A DNA stretch of 64,000 nucleotides from an uncultured Pelagibacteraceae bacterium (GTDB taxonomy: Bacteria; Pseudomonadota; Alphaproteobacteria; Pelagibacterales; Pelagibacteraceae). Under the pieces are notes generated by a model. That model was given only the letters and a program-made list of their open reading frames with translations, did not search any database and was not told the DNA's origin. Each line of letters opens with the position of its first letter. Within the stretch, counting starts at the first letter, position 1. Location of the stretch: NCBI GenBank assembly GCA_902566705.1, contig CACFJT010000002.1, forward strand, positions 1 to 64,000, given 5' to 3'. Shown one piece after another: positions 30,475-39,831 of the stretch. The position numbers and the translations under genes were made by a program.

Positions 30475-31100
30475 TTGAAGGTTCTAAAATTTGTGGGGTA
30501 AAAGATACTGATACTTTAAATTTTATATTAAATTTTCCACACCCTCCAAATTTTATTGGCTTTATTTGTAATTATCCAAAAAGTTCCAGATATGTTTCGA
30601 TTAATGATCTAAAAAAATTGTTAAACGTTAAAAAAAACAAAAGTGAATTTGTTGCTGTTTTAGTTAAACCTAGTTATGAAATTTTAGAAAAAATTAAAAG
30701 TTTACCTTTTGATTATTACCAATTATATGACTGTACTCCGGATGAGATTAAAATTATTAAACAAAAATATAAAAAAAAAATTATTACTGCGCTTACAATA
30801 AAAGATAAATCTGACGTTGATAATTACAAATTATTTTATGATGTTACAGATATTTATTTATTTGATAGTAAAGGTTATGAAAAAAGCCAAGGATTTAACC
30901 ATAATCTAATTAAAAATATTAAACTCAACAAAAAATTAATGTTAGCTGGAAATATAAAATTCGATGATAATCTAAAAAAATATGAAAAAATTGCTGATTA
31001 TTTAGATTTATCTGGAGGCCTGGAAACTTCTGGATTAAAAGATATATCCAAAATAGAAATTTTTTTAAATAATTTTAATAAAGTAAAAAATGAAACTTAA
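30471..31100 (+). CDS. trpF: Phosphoribosylanthranilate isomerase
   Basis: SKICGVKD start, LMLAGNIKFDD, LDLSGGLETSGLKD; before trpB. Confidence 0.9.
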   Translation: MIEGSKICGVKDTDTLNFILNFPHPPNFIGFICNYPKSSRYVSINDLKKLLNVKKNKSEFVAVLVKPSYEILEKIKSLPFDYYQLYDCTPDEIKIIKQKYKKKIITALTIKDKSDVDNYKLFYDVTDIYLFDSKGYEKSQGFNHNLIKNIKLNKKLMLAGNIKFDDNLKKYEKIADYLDLSGGLETSGLKDISKIEIFLNNFNKVKNET

Positions 31101-32319
31101 AAAAAATATTCCTTTAATTGATCAACATGATCGTTATGGTTTTTGGGGTGGTAAATTTGGAGGAAGTTTTATTCCTGAGACTTTAAAAAAACCTGTTGAA
31201 GATTTAACAATAGAATTTTCAAAATTAAGGTATAATAAGAATTTTTTAAAAAAAAGAGATTATTATTTTAAGAATTATATAGGATCGCCTACATCATTCA
31301 TAAAATTAAAAAATTTATCAAATCATTTAGGTGGTGCTCAAATATGGGCAAAAGTCGTTTCTGAAGCAAATGGTGGTGCTCACAAAATATATAATGCGAC
31401 TGTTCACGCTCTGATTTGTAAGGCTATGGGTAAAAAATACATAGTCGGTGATACAGGTGCAGGTTATGCGGGCAAAATGTTAAGTATGGCTGCTAAGAAG
31501 TTTGGTCTTAAATGTAAAATTTTTATGGGTGCAAAAGATATTAAGAGACAGAAACCAAACTGTGAAGCAATGAGAAAAAATGGGGCCGAAATAGTCCCTG
31601 TGTATTCTGGTAGTCAAACTTTAGTAGACGCTGTTAGTGAATGTATGAGGTATTGGGTATCAAATTGTGACACTACACATATGTGTGTTGGAAGCACTGT
31701 TGGCCCAAACATCTTTGTAAAAATTTGTGGATGGAGCACTGCCCAAATCTCAAGAGAATTAAAAATACAAATTAAAAAAGAGTTCAAAAAAATTCCAAGT
31801 AAAATAAAATTAATTAATTGCGTTGGTGGTGGTAGTTCGGCATATGGTTTTTGGAGTGAATTTATAGATTTTAATAAATCGCAAATAGAATTAATCGGAG
31901 TAGAGGCTGGTGGTCCAAAAAAATCAAAGCTGCATGCTGCTCCTTTGAGTAGAAATGCTAAAATTGGAATTTTGCATGGTGCAGCATCATATGTTTGTCA
32001 AAATAATGAGGGTCAAATTAATGAGACAGAATCTATAAGTGCTGGATTAGACTATCCAGGTGTAAGTCCTATACATTGTTTTTTAAAAGATACTAAAAGA
32101 GCAAGATACACGTATGCAACTGATGAAGAAGCCCTTAAGGCACATGTGATGGTAACTAAATTTGAAAAACTTAATCCAAGTTTAGAGCCTAGCCATGCAT
32201 TTGCAGAAGCAATTAAAATAGCCCCAAAATTAAGTAAAGATATAATTATAATAGTAAATTCTTGTGGTGATGCTAAAAAAGATAGAGATATTTTAAAAGA
32301 GAGATTGGGTAAAAATTAG
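31090..32319 (+). CDS. trpB: Tryptophan synthase beta chain
   Basis: EANGGAHKIYNATVHAL, GDTGAGYAGKMLSMAAKKFG, CVGGGSSAYGFWSEF. Confidence 0.97.
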   Translation: MKLKKNIPLIDQHDRYGFWGGKFGGSFIPETLKKPVEDLTIEFSKLRYNKNFLKKRDYYFKNYIGSPTSFIKLKNLSNHLGGAQIWAKVVSEANGGAHKIYNATVHALICKAMGKKYIVGDTGAGYAGKMLSMAAKKFGLKCKIFMGAKDIKRQKPNCEAMRKNGAEIVPVYSGSQTLVDAVSECMRYWVSNCDTTHMCVGSTVGPNIFVKICGWSTAQISRELKIQIKKEFKKIPSKIKLINCVGGGSSAYGFWSEFIDFNKSQIELIGVEAGGPKKSKLHAAPLSRNAKIGILHGAASYVCQNNEGQINETESISAGLDYPGVSPIHCFLKDTKRARYTYATDEEALKAHVMVTKFEKLNPSLEPSHAFAEAIKIAPKLSKDIIIIVNSCGDAKKDRDILKERLGKN

Positions 32320-33119
32320 TGAATTCATTAATCAATAGAGCTTTCTTAAATGCAAAAAGTGAAAATAGACCAGCTTTGCTGACTTACACTGTTGCTGGAG
32401 ATAATACTAAAAAAAAATCCTTGGAGATATTAAAATCAATTTCTAACTATGCAGATATTTGTGAATTAGGTTTTCCACATAACACTCCTATAGCTGATGG
32501 AGGACAAATACAAACCAGTGCTTATCGAGCAATCAAAAATGGTATTAAGATTAATGATGTATTTTCAATTGCAAAAAATTTTAAAACCATCAAAAAAAAT
32601 AAACCAATTATCTTGATGGGCTATTACAATATGATTTATCAATTTAATGAAGACAAATTTTTAGAAAAATGCAAAAAATCGAAAGTTGATGGTTTGATAG
32701 TAGTTGACTTACCCTATCCTGAGAATAAAAATTTTGCTATAAAATGTAAGAAAAAAGGAATTAATTTTATTCAATTGGTTTCACCAACTACTTCCAAGAT
32801 AAGATTAAAAAAAATCATAAAGGACTCGCATGAAATGATTTATTATATAAGCATGTTGTCCACCACAGGTGGAAAGCTTAAAGTATCTCCAAAGAAAATA
32901 TTAGAAAAATACAATAAAATCAAAAAACAAAATAAATCAAAAAATGTTGTTATTGGCTTTGGAATTACAGAAAAAACAATCCAATTCCTTAAAAAAGCTG
33001 ACGGTTTAGTAGTTGGTAGTGCAATTTGTAAAGAAATCACTAAATCTATTAAAATGAGACAAAATGCTGTCACAAATGTTACTAATATCGTCAGAAGATT
33101 AAAAAATAAAATTCAATGA
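32319..33119 (+). CDS. trpA: Tryptophan synthase alpha chain, GTG start
   Basis: ICELGFPHNTPIADGGQIQTSAYRAI, VVDLPYPEN, GFGITEKTIQFLKKADGLVVGSA. Confidence 0.97.
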   Translation: MNSLINRAFLNAKSENRPALLTYTVAGDNTKKKSLEILKSISNYADICELGFPHNTPIADGGQIQTSAYRAIKNGIKINDVFSIAKNFKTIKKNKPIILMGYYNMIYQFNEDKFLEKCKKSKVDGLIVVDLPYPENKNFAIKCKKKGINFIQLVSPTTSKIRLKKIIKDSHEMIYYISMLSTTGGKLKVSPKKILEKYNKIKKQNKSKNVVIGFGITEKTIQFLKKADGLVVGSAICKEITKSIKMRQNAVTNVTNIVRRLKNKIQ

Positions 33120-34045
33120 ATTGGATAACAAAAATAATTAAAGCAGGTGAAAAAATTAAAACTGCTATTCGTGAAAGAGCCACAAAAGAAGATATTGCAA
33201 AAAGTGATTGGACATCTTGTTGTAAGGGTCCAATTTTAAAAAAAGATTTAGAGGAAAACTTATGGGTTTGTCCAGATTGTAAGCGTCATCATAGAATAAA
33301 ACCACATCAAAGATTTGATATATTATTTGGAAAAAACAATTATGAGATTTTCAAAACTCCAATACCAAAAGATGATCCGCTAAATTGGACAGACTCAAAG
33401 CCTTACAAAGAAAGATTAAAAAATGCTAGAAAAAAAACAGGATTAGAATGTGGAATGATGGTTGCTTCTGGAACCATAAACAATATTAAAATTACTGCTG
33501 TAGCTTCCGATTTTGATTTTTTAGGAGCATCAATGGCAGCAGCAGAAGGAGAAGCCTTTTTGTATGGAATACAACACGCTATAGAAAATCAAACACCTTT
33601 TTTATGTATAAGTGCTGGTGGAGGAATGAGAATGATGGAAAGTTTAATTTCATTATCACAAATGACAAGAACAACACTTGCAATTAACGAATTAAAAAAA
33701 AATGGACTACCTTATTTAGTTTGTATCACTGATCCGACAGCTGGTGGTATTACTGCATCGTATGCTATGCTAGGAGACATTCATATAGCTGAACCAGGTG
33801 CACTCATTGCTTTTGCGGGAGCAAGAGTAATTCAAGGAACTGTTAAAGAAGAACTTCCTGAAGGTTTCCAAAAAAGTGAATATGTTGAAAAAACAGGTTT
33901 TGTTGATTTAATTGTTGAGCGTAAAGATCTTGCATCTAAAATTGGAACTTTATTATCAATATTGTTAAAGAAGAATTCTGATATAAGTGCTGAACAAAAT
34001 GAAACTTCAGAAGATTCTCAGCAACTTTCAAAAGTTGCATCCTAA
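33116..34045 (+). CDS. accD: Acetyl-CoA carboxylase carboxyltransferase subunit beta
   Basis: Zinc ribbon CCKGPILKKDLEENLWVCPDCKRHHRI; SAGGGMRMMESLISLSQM. Confidence 0.97.
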   Translation: MNWITKIIKAGEKIKTAIRERATKEDIAKSDWTSCCKGPILKKDLEENLWVCPDCKRHHRIKPHQRFDILFGKNNYEIFKTPIPKDDPLNWTDSKPYKERLKNARKKTGLECGMMVASGTINNIKITAVASDFDFLGASMAAAEGEAFLYGIQHAIENQTPFLCISAGGGMRMMESLISLSQMTRTTLAINELKKNGLPYLVCITDPTAGGITASYAMLGDIHIAEPGALIAFAGARVIQGTVKEELPEGFQKSEYVEKTGFVDLIVERKDLASKIGTLLSILLKKNSDISAEQNETSEDSQQLSKVAS

Positions 34046-35264
34046 AGAAATAGACCTATCACTTGATAGAATTAAAAATCTTTGTGAAAAACTCGGCAAT
34101 CCACAAAACAAAATTAAAGCAATATCAATTGTAGGAACTAATGGTAAAAATTCTACAATTCAAGCTGCTTACTCAATTCTAAAAGAAGCAAATTTCGAAT
34201 GTAATGTTTACACAAGTCCGCATATTCAAAAAATTAATGAAAGGTTTATTTTCAACAATCAGGAATTAAATGATGATGATTTAGCTGATTTATTTGAAGA
34301 AGTTGAAAAAATTAATAGTAATCAACCTATTACAGTGTTTGAGATGTTATCAGCTTGCTTTTTTTATAAAGCGGCACAATATCCAGGTAACATTAACTTA
34401 ATAGAAAGTGGCTTGTTCCATCGTTTTGATGCTGTAAATATTCTAGAAACTAATCTGGCAAGTATTGTTACATCCATAAGCAAAGACCATCTAGATTGGC
34501 TTCCAAAAGATAAACAAACAATTGAACAAATTGTATTTGAAAAAACATCTACCCTTTTAAATTCAAACATTATTATAGCTAAACAAAGCACTAAAGAGAC
34601 GATGAATTGTATTAAAAAAAATATCCTTCAAAATAAATCTAATAAAGTATTTTTTAATGATGATTTTAGTTACTCAGTTAATGAAAATGATTTCTTCTAC
34701 TATGAAGATAAATTTGGAGGATTAAAACTCCCTATGCCTAATGTGCTTGGTCAATATCAATTAGAAAATATATCTACTGCAATAGCAACTCTTAGAACTT
34801 TAGATCTTGAGATTAGGGATGAACACATAAAAAAAGGTATTAAAAATATATCTAGCTTAGCTAGACTTCAGGAAATTAAATCAGGTAAATTAAAAGAATT
34901 AGTTAAAAATAATAGATTTATAGTAGATGGGAGCCACAACGAAGGTGGTGCTAAAGCATTAAATGAATACCTTCAAAGCTTGAATTGTAACAAACATGTT
35001 ATAATTGGAATGATGGCAAATAAAGAACACGAAAAATATATCAGTTACTTTAAAGATATTTCTTCCATCACTACTATAGATTTAAAAACTCAGCCTAACT
35101 CTATTAGTGGAAAAGATTTAAAAGAAAAATTTAAAAGTATGACCAATGTTCAATATCAACCAAATATCAAGCAAGCAATTGAATCAATTGATTTAAAAGA
35201 AGGTGATCTTTTATTAATTACAGGATCTTTGTATGGGGCTGCTGAAGTATTAAGTTTAAATTAA
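33999..35264 (+). CDS. folC: Folylpolyglutamate / dihydrofolate synthase
   Basis: Mur-ligase family GTNGKNSTIQAAYSIL, YTSPHIQKINERF, FIVDGSHNEGGAKAL; overlaps the accD 3' end. Confidence 0.92.
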   Translation: MKLQKILSNFQKLHPKEIDLSLDRIKNLCEKLGNPQNKIKAISIVGTNGKNSTIQAAYSILKEANFECNVYTSPHIQKINERFIFNNQELNDDDLADLFEEVEKINSNQPITVFEMLSACFFYKAAQYPGNINLIESGLFHRFDAVNILETNLASIVTSISKDHLDWLPKDKQTIEQIVFEKTSTLLNSNIIIAKQSTKETMNCIKKNILQNKSNKVFFNDDFSYSVNENDFFYYEDKFGGLKLPMPNVLGQYQLENISTAIATLRTLDLEIRDEHIKKGIKNISSLARLQEIKSGKLKELVKNNRFIVDGSHNEGGAKALNEYLQSLNCNKHVIIGMMANKEHEKYISYFKDISSITTIDLKTQPNSISGKDLKEKFKSMTNVQYQPNIKQAIESIDLKEGDLLLITGSLYGAAEVLSLN

Positions 35265-35578
35265 ATATTTTTATCTAAAAATTCTTTCATATGACTTTCT
35301 GGAACGCCACCAACTTTTCTGTCTACTTCAATACCTTTTTTATAGATGATAACTGTTGGGACACCTCTGATGCCAGCAGCTGAACCTGTATTAATTCCAC
35401 CATCTTCAACATCAGCATAATAAAAACCAGCCTTATCTTTATATTCATCAGATAATTTATCCATTACAGGTTTTAGTGCCTTACATGGACCACACCACTC
35501 AGCTGAGAACTGAATTACTGAAACATCTTCATTTTTGATTTTACTATCAAAATCTTCATCTTTAAAATTTGTAAGCAT
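35261..35578 (-). CDS. trxA: Thioredoxin
   Basis: QFSAEWCGPCKALKPVMDKL, GVPTVIIYKKG. Confidence 0.96.
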   Translation of the reverse strand: MLTNFKDEDFDSKIKNEDVSVIQFSAEWCGPCKALKPVMDKLSDEYKDKAGFYYADVEDGGINTGSAAGIRGVPTVIIYKKGIEVDRKVGGVPESHMKEFLDKNI

Positions 35579-35612
35579 AAATACTTTCTATTAATTGCAG
35601 ACTTAAAGTCAA

Positions 35613-37070
35613 CTAGGCAATTTCATATTTTTTTTCTATAGACATAATAAATTCATTTATTTCATCTAATTTTTTTAGTTCTTCTTCATCGTCCCTATTG
35701 TCTGCTTGATTTCTAAGAGTATCAATTTCATTATATGCCATGCCTATTGTCTGCCATTTTTCTTTATTTTTGCTTAATATTCGTCTAGCAATTTCACTCT
35801 TAATATTCTTATATAAATCTGGCGGCAAAATATGTGGTGCTTCTTGATAAATAATTTTTTGCCCAAACCAACTACATCTTTTATCTGTAAATTTATCTAA
35901 CATTCTTAATTTATCTTCCCAAGAAGAACTATGCCAAGTTTTAAATAATTGGGTGTCTTTATTGGGAATAAATTTTTCATATAAAGTTTCTTCAGGTAAT
36001 AAATCTTCTTGGGATTTGGTTTGTTCTTTCTCCTCTTCTATTTCTTTATAGATTAGCTGAATATTTTGACAAAACTTCTCACTTTCTCTAACAATTTTTG
36101 CTCTTTTTTGAATTACTTCAAGCCCAAGTTTAGTGTAAGGATTTCCCTTGGGATATTTATATTCCAATGCACATTGTTTGTCTAAAAATACAGGTGCTTT
36201 ATTAATTTTGCAAACTCTAATTATTTTTGGCGAAGTTTTACTTAAAACAGATCTTAACTCATTAATATTCAAATTTAATAAAGGCTCTGGATCATTTCTT
36301 AAGTCATAAACAAATCTATCGTTTGATCTTTTATGAAATAGGTGGGAATTATGATTTGGATGCATATTGCTAACAAGATAAGGAAAATCTTTTCCTTGTA
36401 TAATTTCATTTATTGTGAATATTTCTTCTTTTTTCAAATGAGTTTCACATCCAGCTTTTGTTGCAGTTATTAAAAATTTTTCCCAATTTTCTTCATGTTT
36501 GCTTTTTACAATTCTAAGAATTTTACAACTTGTATAAGCATCATGAAATCCTGTATGTTGTTGTGTAGTGTCAAATCCTTGAGCTGTTGCAAGAGATTCC
36601 AAAGCAAATGAAGGATTACCCTTTTCTGTTAATCCTGTTTTTAAAGTTTCAGGATTTAAAAGTTGGGCGGCTCTTGCTATGTGTATACCGTCATGTTCAC
36701 TATTGGGCGAAGAGTGAGTGATATAAGGATAACGATTTCCTTTGAAAAAATTATGCTGAGTCATAAATCTGTCAAAGTTTGTATTGTTCCAACCTATAAA
36801 CATACAAGGTCCAGCTTTTAAAAAGAAGTTTTCAAGAGCACCTAAAAAATCATAATGAGAATAATTACCTTTTGTTAATAGATCAATGCTAGTGGAGTTA
36901 ACAAGTAATGCTTTTGCACTTGGAACTTCTCCCTCTGGCATTCTGCCTCTGATATTCAATTTTCCAATTTCTTTTAGATTTTTATCAACTACAACTGCCC
37001 CAACTTCAATTATAGATCCCCAATTAGTGCTATTTGTTGTTTCATAATCATAAATTACTATTTTATCCAT
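35613..37070 (-). CDS. sbcB: Exodeoxyribonuclease I
   Basis: VIYDYETTNSTNWGSIIEVGAVVVD DEDD exonuclease start, FIGWNNTNFD, FHDAYTSCKIL; long C-terminal ExoI region. Confidence 0.88.
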   Translation of the reverse strand: MDKIVIYDYETTNSTNWGSIIEVGAVVVDKNLKEIGKLNIRGRMPEGEVPSAKALLVNSTSIDLLTKGNYSHYDFLGALENFFLKAGPCMFIGWNNTNFDRFMTQHNFFKGNRYPYITHSSPNSEHDGIHIARAAQLLNPETLKTGLTEKGNPSFALESLATAQGFDTTQQHTGFHDAYTSCKILRIVKSKHEENWEKFLITATKAGCETHLKKEEIFTINEIIQGKDFPYLVSNMHPNHNSHLFHKRSNDRFVYDLRNDPEPLLNLNINELRSVLSKTSPKIIRVCKINKAPVFLDKQCALEYKYPKGNPYTKLGLEVIQKRAKIVRESEKFCQNIQLIYKEIEEEKEQTKSQEDLLPEETLYEKFIPNKDTQLFKTWHSSSWEDKLRMLDKFTDKRCSWFGQKIIYQEAPHILPPDLYKNIKSEIARRILSKNKEKWQTIGMAYNEIDTLRNQADNRDDEEELKKLDEINEFIMSIEKKYEIA

Positions 37071-37100
37071 TGTTTTCTATATAAGTGTTTGATTTAAATT

Positions 37101-37775
37101 TTAAAGCTCATGAAATTTTTTTAATCTTCCTAAAAATAAATTTTGATAGGTTATTAATTCAGAGCCTTTAATTTTAAATTCTTGAAATAAATTATCAACA
37201 GTGCAAACTAAAATTACACAAGAATCGATTTGTGAGTTATACACAATATTGTGAGCAAGAGAATATGCTGCAGTCTGTAACAACCAAGTATCTATATACT
37301 CAATTTTTTTTGGTTTATTACTTTGTTTAAAATCAATTATTGTCTCTTTTCCCTCATAAACTCCTACACAATCTGCAGTGCCAGCATATTTTTCAGGATA
37401 ATAAAGAGTACATTCAGTTCCCCATATTTCCTCTAATCTATTTGTTAATCCTTTATCAATTATCTCTTTAGCCATTTTTTTGTATTGTTCATTTTCCTCA
37501 AAAAAACTTAAATTTTCTCTTCCAAGTAAATAAGACTCTAAATAGTTGTGCATTTGAGATCCCCTGCTACTTGCTGCTTTTGTTATCGCTTCAGCTTCTT
37601 TTTGACCTGTTCTTTCACGCCAATTAGCGAGAGCAGCCTTATCTTCCTCTGATTTTGTTACATCAAGTATTGAGGTAACACTTGGTAATTTTTTTTCCCC
37701 TAAAAGATATCTTCTAATTCCATCTACAGTTGCTCTTGAGGATGTAGGATAATCGTATTTTTTATTCCATTTCAT
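37101..37775 (-). CDS. PD-(D/E)XK exonuclease, MGME1/RecB-like
   Basis: LPSVTSIL..., RGSQMHNYLE, YAGTADCVGVYEGKETIIDFKQSNKPKK...LLQTAAYSLA. Confidence 0.82.
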   Translation of the reverse strand: MKWNKKYDYPTSSRATVDGIRRYLLGEKKLPSVTSILDVTKSEEDKAALANWRERTGQKEAEAITKAASSRGSQMHNYLESYLLGRENLSFFEENEQYKKMAKEIIDKGLTNRLEEIWGTECTLYYPEKYAGTADCVGVYEGKETIIDFKQSNKPKKIEYIDTWLLQTAAYSLAHNIVYNSQIDSCVILVCTVDNLFQEFKIKGSELITYQNLFLGRLKKFHEL

Positions 37776-37850
37776 GATGAATCGAGTGATATCTTGTACT
37801 ATTAAGTTTAATAATTATCTACTAGATATGATAAAAAATTAAATTAAATT

Positions 37851-39020
37851 ATGGAAGCAATTTTAGGAGTAATAGTAGGATTTGTAGCATTTGGTATTGT
37901 TTGGTTTTATTTACTAAAACCAAAAAACAATCAAGTATCAATTGATGAACTGAAATTAAAAGAAGAAGAATTAAAAAAATCTCAAATAGATTTAGCTACA
38001 AGGGAGGCAGAGATAAAAGCTGCGGAGGATGCAAAAAAAGACTTAACAAAACAACTTGACGATAAAAAAGTAGAGGTAACTAATCTTTATAAGAAAGTTG
38101 ATGGTATCGTTGAAGGAGTAGGTGAGTACAAGTCAATTTCTGAAAAAGCAATTAACAAACATGATGAAGCAATAGCACGGCATACAAATTGGTGGGAAAA
38201 ACTCACCACTAACATCACATATCAAGGAAAATTTAATCAAGAAATTTTAGAAAATCTTTTAGAAAGTGCAAATCTTGTAAAGGATAGAGATTTTTTTCCA
38301 CAAAAAAAACAAACAACTTATGACATTGATGGTAATGAGGAGAAAGATGTAATTCCTGATATGCTTGTAAAATTTCCAGAGAGAAATTATATCATTGATG
38401 CTAAAATGTCTTTAACTCATTGGACAAAATACATTAATGAGAAAGATGAAAATCGAAAAAAACAATATCTTAAAGATCATATAGCATCAGTTAGAAATCA
38501 CTTATTTGGACCAAAAGGTTTAGCTAAGAAAAATTATAACAAACTATATGGAATAAAATCATTACAGTCTGTTATTGTTTTTTTCCCTGCATCAAGCTTA
38601 TATTCTGTAACACTTGATGCTGATAAAACTCTTCAAACAGAGGCTCTTAAAGCAAACTTTATTTTATCATCCCCTACTGAGCTGTTGAATATGATTAAGG
38701 TTTTTGAGCAAATCAAGAGTGAAAAGAAGCAAATTGAAAATATTAGTAAGATCATAACCTCTGCTAGTAAGATATTTGATAAATACTCAGATGTTAAAAC
38801 TGCGATTAAAGGAGCGCTTCAATCATATAAAACTCATGCAAATCAACTACAAAGCTTAGTTACAAAATCTTGGGGCTCACAAGGATTAGAGAAGCAAATA
38901 AAAAAACTTGAAGATGAACATGGTGTAATACCTGGAAAACAAATTCCTGAAATACCGCCTGAACAAGCAAATATTACTGAGGTTACAGATCCAGAGGAAG
39001 ACAAAGATAAGTTGAACTGA
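37851..39020 (+). CDS. rmuC: DNA recombination protein RmuC
   Basis: N-terminal TM and coiled coil; GKFNQEILENLLESANL, PDMLVKFPERNYIIDAKMSLTHW, VIVFFPASSLYS. Confidence 0.92.
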   Translation: MEAILGVIVGFVAFGIVWFYLLKPKNNQVSIDELKLKEEELKKSQIDLATREAEIKAAEDAKKDLTKQLDDKKVEVTNLYKKVDGIVEGVGEYKSISEKAINKHDEAIARHTNWWEKLTTNITYQGKFNQEILENLLESANLVKDRDFFPQKKQTTYDIDGNEEKDVIPDMLVKFPERNYIIDAKMSLTHWTKYINEKDENRKKQYLKDHIASVRNHLFGPKGLAKKNYNKLYGIKSLQSVIVFFPASSLYSVTLDADKTLQTEALKANFILSSPTELLNMIKVFEQIKSEKKQIENISKIITSASKIFDKYSDVKTAIKGALQSYKTHANQLQSLVTKSWGSQGLEKQIKKLEDEHGVIPGKQIPEIPPEQANITEVTDPEEDKDKLN

Positions 39021-39024
39021 TCTA

Positions 39025-39156
39025 ATGGAATTAGCTTTTATAATTAAAATATTCTTTTTTATTGCAGGTATTGTAACTTTATACGCAATAGGTAGGAACC
39101 TTGATATTATCAAAATTATACTAATTTATTGGAAAGACTTACTTTTTAGAAAGTAA
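39025..39156 (+). CDS. Small predicted membrane protein, 43 aa (below ORF-track cutoff)
   Basis: MELAFIIKIFFFIAGIVTLYAIGRNLDIIKIILIYWKDLLFRK; starts 4 nt after rmuC stop. Confidence 0.5.
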   Translation: MELAFIIKIFFFIAGIVTLYAIGRNLDIIKIILIYWKDLLFRK

Positions 39157-39831
39157 TTTTAACATTTTTCTAAGGCCTATTTTTTTATTTGATGACTTAG
39201 AAATCATCATACAAGCCTCTGACCTTAGTATCTCTCCATCCTTTAAAATGCGCAGATTATTTGCTCTTAAAGTTTCTCCAGTAGACGTTATATCGGAAAT
39301 TATTTCCGAAGAGCCTGTAAAAGGATAAGCTTCAGTTGCACCCAAACTATCAATTAATTTGAACTGAGTAACACCCTTTGAAAACAAAAATTCCCTTGTT
39401 AGGTTTGGATATTTTGTTGCTACTCTTAATCTTTTCTTTTTCTTATCTTTAAATTCAAATGCAATTTCTTCTAAATCTGCAACGGTTTGTACATCTATCC
39501 ATGGATCGGGAATTGCAACTACTAATGTGGCCTTACCAAAATTATATCTTTTTAAAACATTAATTTTTTTTTGAATGTTTATCTCACTCTCTTTCAATAA
39601 ATCGAAACCAGAAAAACCTATATCCAAAGATCCGTCTCCAAGTCTTTCAATGATCTCTCTTGCATGAAGATATAAAATCTTAATATTTTTTAATTGTTTA
39701 ATTGATCCTAAAAGATCTCTTTCTCCTCTTTCAGAAATGAGATTTAATTTATTTTTTTTAAAAATATTTAACACATCTTTTCTAAGTCTACCTTTACTTG
39801 GAATTCCAATATTTAAAATATTTTTTATCAT
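39139..39831 (-). CDS. hisG: ATP phosphoribosyltransferase, short form
   Basis: NIGIPSKGRLRKDVLNIF, DITSTGETLRANNL; 230 aa short form next to hisZ. Confidence 0.95.
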   Translation of the reverse strand: MIKNILNIGIPSKGRLRKDVLNIFKKNKLNLISERGERDLLGSIKQLKNIKILYLHAREIIERLGDGSLDIGFSGFDLLKESEINIQKKINVLKRYNFGKATLVVAIPDPWIDVQTVADLEEIAFEFKDKKKKRLRVATKYPNLTREFLFSKGVTQFKLIDSLGATEAYPFTGSSEIISDITSTGETLRANNLRILKDGEILRSEACMMISKSSNKKIGLRKMLKLLSKK

